Below, in pieces: positions 12,101-24,300 of a stretch of DNA of 64,000 nt. The translations under genes were made by a program, and so were the position numbers. The stretch is taken from assembly GCA_037976565.1 (NCBI GenBank), contig CP137679.1:7857973-7921972 (forward strand), written 5' to 3'. The notes below the pieces were generated by a model. It was not told where the DNA came from. It saw only the letters and a list, made by a program, of their open reading frames with translations, and did no database searches. This DNA comes from Mesocentrotus franciscanus. Its lineage: Eukaryota > Echinodermata > Echinoidea > Camarodonta > Strongylocentrotidae. How positions within the stretch are numbered: the stretch's first letter is position 1; the number at the start of each line of letters is the position of its first letter.

Positions 12101-15100
12101 TACCTGGTTAAGACTTTCAAATCCAAATGCCTGGTAAACGTTTTTTTTTAAACCCTTGTTTTGCCCCAGCCTTTAAACACTGGTAGCAATATTTAATTTC
12201 GAAAGGCAAGGTTTTATTAATACATTTTTCTTTCTACTTAATGTTGAAAGAAAACAAATTGTGTATTAACACCTAACTTCACAATGCAGGAACCCGTTTT
12301 GATGCTTAAGAAGAAGGATAAGTTTTCCCTCACATCCTAAAATATATACGGCATTAAAATTAGGGCAGTGTCACTAGTGTGAATAAAAACATATATCAAG
12401 CAGTAGTCAGCACATACTCTTTAAGAATTTGATGAACACAATTTTGTAGACCTGGGCCCCGTCTTATAAATAGTTACGATTGATCCAAATCAATCGTAAG
12501 TCCTCCAATCAATCGCAAGTTTGCAGTCTCCTATCTCTTATGTACATAGTTAATAATAATAATAATAATGTTTTATAGTCCACTCCAAATTTTATTAAAC
12601 CGAAAATGGAAATTCTTTGTGCCCAATTGATCGTGAGCCCGGCAGCCACTGAGCAGCGCCAGATCGACATTGCTCTATCCCCTTATTGTTGAACGCCAAA
12701 CAAGGTAGCAGCGACTCCCATCTTTTAACGTCTTTTGGTATGACGCGGCCGGGGTTCGAACCACGACCTCCCGGTTGTGAGGCGGACGCTCTACTGACTG
12801 AGCCAACACACCGGTACTTTGCAATTGATATCAACTCTTTATAAGAAGGGGCCCTGGGCATCGTCTTATGAAGAGTTGCGATTGATCCAAATCAATCGGA
12901 AGCCCTCTAATCGATTGCAAGTTTGCAGTCTCCTATCTCTTATGTACATAGTTGCGATTGATATATAACTAAGTTGCGATTAATATCAATTCGTTATAAG
13001 ACGGGGCCCAGATCTCCCTAAAAAGGAAGAACATGAACTAACCCCGCAAAACTAGAATCTTTTCTTAAGGAGAAATAAATAGCAAATATATTTACTACTG
13101 ACTAAAAACACTTCTTAGTAAAAGTTCATCAAAGATGAGATGCAAAATGAAATGCAGACGAAAAAAACACACAAATAAAATACAAAAAATAGAACCGGGA
13201 GACAAGAAAATGAAGCAAATATTACGATGCATAGTGCAGAATAACGATTCGAAACGTAAATTATCTCAAAATGAACGCACCCTAACAGGAGCGGAGTGGC
13301 AACCAACCAGTTGCACAGCCAGAACCAGAAATGCCAATGATCGACGATGCGAGTTCCGATCATAACCCGGATGTCATCTAGAAATCTCCGAAAACCGTAG
13401 ATATAGCTAATATTGCACGTGAGAAGAATGCCAGCGACCAAGGGAACAAAACTCACAGCGTAGTTATTATACAGCGCCATCCAGTAGCCGCCCGCCTACA
13501 AAACCGTTAGAGAATGAAAAGGAAATCATAAGTACTTGATTACTGCACCTAATAATTGCTTGTTTTAGAAGACTGTGAGGTCATAAAATAACCATAGTAA
13601 AATAACGTGATATTCGAAATATTTTCAAACGGAATCAGGGAAAACATAAGCCCTTATTCATACATGTATCTCATCCACAACAGCAAATGTTTTAATTCAG
13701 CATGGCACAATCAAAAGAAGGATTTCAAAGTTTAAATAATTCAAAGCATAATCAGTCAACATTACAAATTTAAATTAAATAAATTATCAATTATTCAATT
13801 AAATAATCTTTCTTTTTTTACTCTACAGAATGATTAAAAACAATGGACTATGTAGAGAAACATATCTCAATGACGCTAATAAAGCAGTTTTATTGGAGAT
13901 AACATGATTTTTACAATTGTTTCGACAATGATAGGTTTCCGATGGGGCGTACTTACATTGGTCACTATAGGTAGGCCAAGTATAAACATGACAAAGCATG
14001 CCATTCCAGTGACCAGTGTTCTCCGAGGTCGTAGAAGATCAGGAAACTCGTCAATGAGTACGGTGACTATCACTTCCACACCAACGAACTGTTATAGGAC
14101 GGATGTGAAAATATACAAATAACACATGTTTGCGAGTGCATTAGTGTATATGCACTGCACGCAGGTTAAGTCACAGTAGGATAATGAACGAGACTTGTCA
14201 AGTTCATTGTCCGTCTCATTGTGACTTAACCAATTACAGTGCATATCACTAATGCACGAGCTAAAAACTTGTATTATTTGTTTTATAAGATGGGTCTACA
14301 ATATGAGTATGGAGTCGAGAAATTGACGGTTATCAACAAAATGCACTCCCCGTGCATATGGTAAAAATTAATGCACGCACACGTGATCCATTTCGAGGCT
14401 TCTCATTGGCTACATTCTTAAGCCCATTTTATAATACCAGTTTTGATATGCGCATTCAAGTTCATTTTCCACATTCCATTGAAAAGGTATCACAAATAAC
14501 AGCAAAATATAACATAAACTGGCATAAAGGTGCAATTAACATATTAAACACTAATGAGGTTATAGTGTAGCATAATCGGAATAAACGTTAAAAACGAAAT
14601 ACAAGTGTGGAGTGGAGTCGCATTGATCCACTTACCACACTCACAAAAAATAATTCTGTTGGATTTTATTGAATGTTTAATTTGACCCTGAAAATGTCGA
14701 GACACACTCCTAGAGACGGGATTTCGATAACCAAAAACGATGCAGTCTGCCGGAACATCTGGGCCCTATTTCATAAAACTTGTTATCAATAACACATGCT
14801 AAATTTCTATGACAAAATTTGCTCTCAGCCAATCAAATGCCACGATTTCAGTAGCTTATAACAGTTATTGTAACTTGTCATTGATAACAAATTTGTATGA
14901 AACGGGGCCCTGGCCGTCGAACCAGGGTGGTCGTTGCTGACTCAAAGAAGGACCAAGAAACCGAATTTAACGTCAAACTATCCACTCTGCCTACAACCCC
15001 TTAAATCTAAATTAATCTGTAACCATGTCAATTCTTCGATCAGAAGATAGCGGACCTTTTGGAATAAAACGGAAAGTTTAGTAGAACCCGAAGAGTATTT

Positions 15101-18100
15101 TTATCTATACTTCCATGTGCATAAAACGCGGCAAATTTGACATTAAATCCGTGTTTGATTAAAAGCTATATCAAACAAGCTACAAAACGATAATAACATT
15201 TGAGGTGATTGAAGATGATAAAATATAGGTACCAAAAGCGGAAATGACATTAGATTCATGTTTACTTAAAGTACAAGTCCACTCCACTGAAAAGTTGAGC
15301 TGATTAGATAGACAAAAATCTAAAAAGCCCAAATATAACTTGGTTTTGGAAAATGGTGCTCAGATTTATTTTTAATAATTTTTTTTAATGAGCAAAAACA
15401 AGTTAATGAGCGAGTCGGTTGTGACGTAGGGTCCTCACAACACAGATTCGTAATGTAACCAAATTTAATGCATACGTCTTTGTGAAGTGCCTCGATACAA
15501 ACTATTTCATTCACCTGATAAGAATAATGAAACACTATTATTCTTATCAGGTGAATGAAATAGTTTGTATAGAGGCACTTCACAAAGACGTATGCATTAA
15601 ATTTGGTTACATTACGAAAATAGCCTATTGTCAGAATGTATACCGCTGGCACTTTCGTTGTGAGGAGCATACGTCACATCCGTACAGCAATATAAATGTT
15701 TTGCTCGAAATACCCGAAACAAAAATCGCTCTTAAAAATCACCTGATTGAAGTACGCCCGTGATATTTGGCAGTTTTAACCTTTGATTTATTTACAACAT
15801 GTTATAATTTTTGAAAATCGGAGTGGACTTGGGCTTTAAATCAAATACGTGCCTTCACGGTTGTTTAATCGCAAAGCATGCCGGGACAGATTCCTAGTAC
15901 GCAGTAGATTTTCACCTTCGCCGCGATCAGCTGTTCCATTGCCAACAACGGGATTTTTATCCTGTCGAATCAACATGACTTCATAATCTTGTACAGGATC
16001 CGTCATTCTGCAGTGATTTTTTTCATTCCAGTATCATGTGTACGGTAAGAAACCAAAGTCTGTGATTATGTAGTATTCATGACGATCATTCAACCTAAAA
16101 AACGAATGTTTAGCAGTTTAATAAGGCAAACCATCGACGCAAACTGCACACACACACATTTGAACATATGGGACTATGAATTCATACAGCGGAACCCACT
16201 CTCATTAGACCACTTTACTTCGTATTATCAGCTTTATTTTTTGAAGGATCGTCATAAAAATACATAATCACAAACTTTGGTTTCTAACCGTACAAGTTAT
16301 ACTGGAATGAAAGAAATTCACTGCAGAATAACGGATCCTGTACAAGATTATGATGTTGATTCGACAGGATAAAAATCCCGTTGTTGGCAATGGAACAGCT
16401 GATCGCGACGAAGGTGAAAATCTACTGCCAGACTAGAAATCTGTCCCGGCATGCTTTGCGATGAAACAAGCGTGAAGGCACGTATTAATATCAACTGAAA
16501 GACAGAAATGGTGATTACCTGGCTATCCACAGCTAGAAGTATGAGCATAAAGAAGAACATTAGAGACCAGAAAGGAGCACCAGGAAACTTCGCTAAGGCC
16601 TCTGGACATGCTACGAACACTAACCCGAAACCTGAAAGATCTAAAGAGCAACAGGAGAACAAAAAATATTATCCAACTTCTAGTATACGTCCGTACTTGC
16701 CGGCTCCAATAGCTGTCACAGAAAAATCCGAACGTAGAAAGGCAAAAAAGAAATGTAATCTAGATAATTATTTGTAGTCTACTATACAGATTATTAACAA
16801 TACATACATTGTAATATTCGGAGGAACATCAAAATATTTAAAAGAATGAGCAATCAGATCATGGTTTACACTTCTGAAGACATCGGCTATATCAACAAAT
16901 GTTATATGAACGTTTTTTGTTTCTACAATCAATAATGATCTCCTAAACATCTTGATTATGCTTGACACACCCATTTATCGTTTTGTGTGCAGCGGGCTTA
17001 ACGTATATATGTTACCATCGTTTGCGAAGTCTTTGACGGACTTGTTGAGTTTGTGGGCCATGTAGCCTACTATGGAAAAGATCATGAACCCTGAGATAAA
17101 ACTTGTCAAACAGTTGACCACTGCCACGAAGACTGAATTTCTGTATGAATATAAAAAAGATGAAGATAACATAGGGTAGACCAAAATGATGGAGGTAGAA
17201 GAAAAAAAGAGTGATAAAGAGGGAGGATCAGGAGAGAGGGGAGAGGCAGATAGAAATAGAGGGGAAGAGGAGGGAGGTAGACCAAAATGATGGAGTTAGA
17301 ACAAAAAAGAGTGATAAAGAGGGAGGATCAGGAGAGAGGGGAGAGGCAGATAGAAATAGAGGGGAAGAGGAGGGAGAAAGAGAGAGAGAGAGAGAGAGAC
17401 AGAGATAGGGGAATAGAGTTTGGGATAGGGCATTAACACAATGATCCCTTGGACAAATAAACATGGTCAAGGAGAGGATAATGGCAGATTCGCAAAAAGC
17501 TAGAACAACTCCGATATGAATTTTTTAATTTCATTTGTTATCATTCTGAATATTTATTTTATTTTATTTATAAACCCTCTAGTTTTCAAAGGCGATAACC
17601 CCTGCTTTTTTAGGAAGAAATAATCATCCTTGTTATCCTTGTTTGTTCAGGACTAAGTATCAGTGACATAATGAAATTGAAGGTACTGGTGAATTAGAGA
17701 CCCTTTAAAGGGTGCAAACTAGAGTTATATAGACAGAGTGTTTCATCTCAGTGGCTATAAATCTCCGCATGTGTACTCACCTGTAACAATTACTATGAAA
17801 TTTATTGTAAGATGCCAAGGTCAGAAGCCCGCCCCCTCCGGCACCCAGTGAGAAAAAGATTTGCACTGCAGCGTCTCGCCAAATCTAGCAGGTTTTCAAG
17901 ACAGAATCAGACGAGTATTATTCTCGGAAGAAATACAATATCGCAGCTGGAGTTCTACGCAAAGTAGTAATTTTAAAAGATATTTTTTTGTTTCCTAAAA
18001 CACTGTATATCTCTTCCAAAAGATGCTATAGGGAAAACCTGAAAACATATTTCAGAAATTCATAATTTCAAGCAAACGTAAGCTATCTAGTCTGTTAAAA

Positions 18101-18315
18101 GAGAATGTTATTTCTTTAGGTTCCTTCGTGTTTACGTCTCGTTAGAAACTTCGGCCGGTTTGGATAGGGTATGGAGCCGTTTTGGCGCTGTGACTGAGGT
18201 ACAGTAGTACTTTGTGTGTTCCTTGAGCATGGGATGGATATGTGCGCGATATAAATGTCGATGAACATATCCTCCTCCTCTTTCTCCTCCTCTTTTTCTT
18301 TTTCTTCTTCTTCTC

Positions 18316-18386
<71 letters not shown>

Positions 18387-21300
18387 CATCAACATCAACA
18401 TCACCATCATTATCATTAACAACATAATCATCCTTAAACTAAAGTACAGATGTGACGCAGACATGTTTTAAATTGCATGACGTACCACAGCATGTTTGAG
18501 CCGTTCCCATTCGGGGTATATATAGTATCTCACACCGTCCGCGTGCCCCTCCAGTGTTGCTGCTCGGATGAGAAGGATGAATATAACCACGAATGGAAAC
18601 GTGGCTGTGAAGTATACCACCTGCCGACCAAAAGATGGAACAAAGTTCGTTTACTTAGCTTCGATTCCAGGCTATTCACTCAATTAAAGGGGACTTACAA
18701 TTTAATTGTTTTGTTATTTGTGTAATAAAAGTGGAGAATGAGAGAAAAGGATTAATGAAAAAGGTAAATCCGCTAAGGAAGAATATGACAGTATTTAATA
18801 CCTTTTTTTCTTCAAATAAAGTCTTTATTCCAACTTTTCTCAAAGCATAAAACAGTATAAGCAAAGCAAATGTACAAAATGATGGATACATACGTTTGAC
18901 AAAGAAAGAACAATGAAAAACAAGCGTGCCTCAATCTAAGAAGAAATAAAATAAACCTATATAGTTGCGTTATAGATGATTTGTTTGTTGGGTTGAATTC
19001 TAACGTTTATCGGCCAGAAGCAATTTGGCAACCGCGCGACATACCTTTTGAGGACCTCTTCCCATTTGCTCTGTAATACGAATTCATGCATTTATATTTT
19101 CTCTCAAGAATTACATATTTCTACAAGCACTGCATCCTCGATATGGTTGTTGCAAATATGATTTACACAAGCCCTTTAGGAAAACTAATCTAATCCAACA
19201 TCAATACAAAAGAAAACTGTTGCGCATCACAGTATTCAACCAACATCATTTTCCTTGCCGATACCATCACCACCACCATCATCACTTCCTCGTTCTTCCC
19301 CTCCCATTCCATCAGTTCCGATCGCAAATCAAACACAGTAAATCCAACAACCAATAATAATGATCTAGTGTAATAGCATGGCGACAAGTTGCAATTAATG
19401 ATCTTGGAGAAAGGTACGAACATGGACCTAATCTGCGGACTTCACGTCTTTAATGGGGGACAGGAATATCATCAAATAACGTTTTCTTCGAACCGAATCA
19501 AAGACTTTTGGGAATGGATTGGAATATTTGTATTCACTATGTTAAGCTCTTGCTAATTTCTTTCATTTTATTTATATATCTCATTCTGAATTTTCAGGAT
19601 TCAGTTCTTTTATGCGAAATTTTCTATCCATGTGTGTGCTTAAGTCAAAAGTCTAATTACATGTACTCTTTTCCAATCATTACGCCCTTCACATATCAAA
19701 CAACCACCATCATCATCATTATCATCATCATCAAACCACCACCACTATCATCATCATCATCATCATCGTCATCATCAAACCACAACCATCATCATCTTCA
19801 TCATCACAACCATCATTATCCTCATCATCATTGTCATCATCACCAGTTTCACCACCATTACTTTCCACGTCCTATCCGCCTATCCCAACCTTCTATTAAA
19901 CACATTACAAATCTTATCAATCACTAACATTACTCCCTAAAAGCTGGGCGACAAAACTGCAATTAATGATCCCTGGAGAAAAGGACTAGAATCCTACCTT
20001 GCCGGCGGACTTCACGCCTTTGATGAGGCAGAGGAAGATCAGCACCCAAGCGAGCAGGAGATATAGAGTGAGCTTCCATACTAACGTCCCTGTCTCGTTC
20101 ATACTCGATGATTCTTGCAATACTTCATTCCTATTGCACAAGCAAGAAGGCAGTGGGAATGGGATTTAGAAAGGTTCGCTTATTATATATTAAACAAAGC
20201 AACAAACAACGAATGACAGTGTTGACCGGTTTGCGATTAAATCGACGTCCACGTTCCTACTAACAATTTCTTGAGACGTATCTGTAGTGTTACAACATTA
20301 AAGGTACTATGTCCCATTTGCAGGCCAAAAAATGAAAAGGTTAAATTCCAACGGCATTTGAAAGACAATACTAATTTAGAACTTCCCTAAAAAAAAGGGG
20401 GCTTGAAAATGTCTTTAAGTGGGAAAATAACGACTATTAGTTGTCGAATCGACTTAGGAGCTATAGAGCCAGTAAGTAATAGTCTGATTTTTCAGACCAT
20501 TGTACCGAATGGTCGTACGTTTTATGCTGCGCAAAGATTCAATCAGTTTAATTTTGGCCATTACAAGAAGTGGGTTATTGATGTAGACAAATGCTCATGT
20601 ACCCTTTACAGCTCATTTTATGTATGTTATTACCAAAGAAGAAAAAGCCAGTCAGTCACTCAATAGTGTCTGACAGTGAAGTCTAGCAAGTAAACAGGTT
20701 TCCTTGCATAATTTGAATATTAGGACACTGCTAACGTTTAAATTTCACAGATAGGACATACATGACATATTCATAATTCCTGCAAAGTTCTACAGAATTT
20801 GATGTTGGCTGCAAAAGGGACATAGTATCTTTAAAGTACTGAAATAAGCAATAAAGGACAATTTTTCAAAAATGCCCACATTATATCGCTTAATTACTAA
20901 AACAATATAAACAAAAAGACATGGATCGGATTGTCATATCACGGTAGGCACGAGGAAGTATGATGGCTAAGGTAACGGACAGTGGATGCACTACGGACAG
21001 GTGATGACATCGCCGTATTTAGGTCACACAAAATAAGCACTTACAACAAAGTTGAGGGCAAATGTTGGGGCAGAATCATATCTTGACCATGCATGTGAAC
21101 AAAAAAGTGTATTAACAGTAAGGCTATGTCTTTTGAAAATAATGGGAACGGGAAAAGATGATCAAAGTAATCGATAGAAACTTAGAAATATTGGATACCG
21201 AAATGAGTTGTACTTGTATTTTTAAATTGAAAATCACTTACTTCCAGTACTCTTGACTAGGCAGAGCTCTCACGTGTATAAACGGGTCTCGATACAGACT

Positions 21301-24300
21301 AGTATTGTATGTGCCTTTCCTCGGTATAATTGTAACGTTGTAATATGTGAGTTCGTCTTGAGCCAAGTCATCCAGCCTCGTACAATTTTTATCGTCCGTC
21401 ACGATTCCGCCGTCCGCTAAACATTCGTCGTATATCTCGCTGCATAGACGCGTGTTCCAGGAGTTCGAACAGCCAATCCACGGTAAACGACTGGTGAAGG
21501 AGGCAAAGAAGAAGTAGAGGCAGTAGGCAAGCACGACGTTGTAGAAAATGGAGACATAGACAGACATGAAGAGCTGGCCATAGCCAAGACCTGGAAAGAA
21601 TTTGGAAAGATCATTCGATTTGGATTTAGTGGAAAGTTCTTCATTGGTCATACAATAGAAGGAGCTTCTTGGTTTTGAATAGGTCAGCTTCATGCATTGA
21701 TTATACAAAATATAGTGTTTTATCTAACCTCTGACCCCTCACGTACTAGCGAATTTACTAATCTAATCTATCAACCACTTCACGCATTTCCAACACGATT
21801 ATAATGGAAACACATATACAAACAAACACACAATCAATCCCAATATTAAAGGGTGACATCATAATCTATCTAACCCCTGAACTTCCAAGTAGTTTACGAC
21901 GGTCCGCTTTTAATTACCTTTCCAACACAATCATTACGTAAAGAAAACAAGCCTTAGGATTCTCCATACTGATTTAAAACATGGTATCATATTTTACCCC
22001 TCATTTTTGACCTCTCACGTATTTACGAGCCTCATCTAGCAACCAATTCATGTACCTCCAACTCGATCATAAGTATTTACCCCCAAAAACCCTCCAAAGC
22101 ATAATAGCAACACGATTGCAAATACTTTGGAGAATCAACTCAGGGACAATATCTATAGCTTTTATTTCAAACAGATTATGAACGAATGACGTAATACGTC
22201 ATTGTAAAGTTCGCACATTTCAATAGTAGATGGACATGGCTATTGGCGTCTTTGGGATGAGTTAAGCGGGAAATCCCCATAAGAATGACATCATAATGTA
22301 TCTTATCATTCAGACACACTTGACAGACTGACTGCAAGACGACCGATTCTAGGCCATTCAGGGTATTGTAATACTGTTTTTGGTCTGTTGTCTGTTAAGT
22401 GTCGGTCTCCTCAGGGTTATTACCCCTGAACCTTTGAGGTATTTATCACCCCCGTCCAATCGTCTATAGCTCCCACTGCATACATCTCCAACAAATTCAT
22501 AATAGAAATCCCCCCAAAACAAACAAAAGGGAATTCGCCATTTCCTCGTTAATACGACACCATTTCGCTCTGTCTCACCTCTCATTGGCGGGACAGCTCG
22601 CCAGACTTTGATCAGACCGCTGCTGCAGTACTGGCCCAGTGCCACCTCCATGAAATACAGCGGTAACCCAGCAAACAACAGCATAATTGTGTACGGTAAT
22701 AGAAAGGCACCTGAAATTTTAAGAGAATGATTATTTCTGGTAAGGGTAATTCGTAAGCTTTCGCATTTTTTAAAATTATGTAGAACATCATAGCAGTAGT
22801 ATCACACGGAAACGATTGCTCTTGTAATGTCCTTACACAGTAGTCATACGACTATACACACGCCATATCTTGCTTCAGCAAGATTTTTGTCAAACTGTTA
22901 TAATTTTGATGATTTTAAAATCTTAAAATTTACAGTTATTCTTGTTTTTTCTATCAAATTGACCATTCCAGATAGACCTATCTTCTGCATGGTTTCTTTC
23001 ACGGTGCAATATGTCACAAACACCCTTACCTTTTGAAAAAGAGAGACAAATTTAGCCAAGATTAACTAAAGACAAGAGTAAAAAACAACAAACGGGTCAT
23101 GCGATACTATATAATATATTGGTCTATACGACTATTACTATTTCCTGGAAGGGTAAGTTCCTCTTTCTCTACGTATCACACTTAATACTTTCCCTGTAAC
23201 ATTAAGAAATTTTCACACTGATGCGGAGCTTGTATCGATAACGGAGGACATCCAAAAACGGATGTCTCAAGATTCAAGATTCATTAAAATACATATTACA
23301 GCAGAATGACTGAACTGTGTTAGTTTTACAGTTTAACAAAACAAAAATGTATACAATGGATGTACTCCTAAACTCTCAAGGTATTGCGGTGGTTTACAAA
23401 AGTTCACTGACCTCCACCATTTTGGTAACACAGGTACGGGAACCGCCACACGTTACCGAGGCCGATGGCCAATCCCATGCTGGAGAGAACGTAGTCCAAC
23501 TCGCTTCCCCATGTCTCTCGGGCGTTCGGCGTCTTCACGTGAACGGCGTCCTATAGGACGATGATGATGGTAAATGAAAATGATTACCATGGCAATGATA
23601 TAATAGACCTGTTGACTAATTTCATGCATGCTTAATAATAAAAGGATAATGATATTAATAAGTATAATTATCTTTGTATAGCGGCCATGTTTGTCTTTAC
23701 ACTCCTGTCGCTCCACAACAATTATTACCCAATTATTACTTCTTGAACAGGAGTTTCTCTTGACAAATACAAAGATTGCCAGAAGCTTTACTGACATAGC
23801 AACACTGATGCATTCACAGTGGATTCCATCCGTAGATATGCTGTTGAGTATTTCAGGTGAATAAATGTATAAAATATAAATAGAAACTGGGGGTTTTGAA
23901 GAGAAACATGCATATATAGAATTCCGGTACATTGGAAAATATTGTCATAATTTCAACCGGTTAACAACAATAAGAAACATCATATGCCCATAGCGTGTGA
24001 TATATACAGGGGGGATGTCACAGGGGTGCAGGGGACTTTCCAAACATTCCCCAAAAGACAACTGCGGCGGAGGAGGGGGCGTGGGGCGGGGACTAGTGAG
24101 ATTTTTGAGACATGTAACTGTTCCTGTAGCTGGATTCTGAATTGACAAATATTGGAGGCTCGGCTTGAAAGTGGCTCTTGACAATTAAGATTGGCATAAA
24201 AGGAAGAATATTTGTTTACATGGCAAAATAAATCCGTCGTGTCTGTCTGGATGCCACACTAGCCCTGTAGCTGATTTAAGAGGCCTACAATGTGTGGGCT

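Noticed and set aside
15320..15763. Two frames on opposite strands sharing the same peptide segment
   Set aside because: Explained by the near-perfect palindrome; not genes.
18132..18464. 110-codon minus-strand frame rich in Ile and Met
   Set aside because: Translation of a microsatellite in an SLC6 intron.
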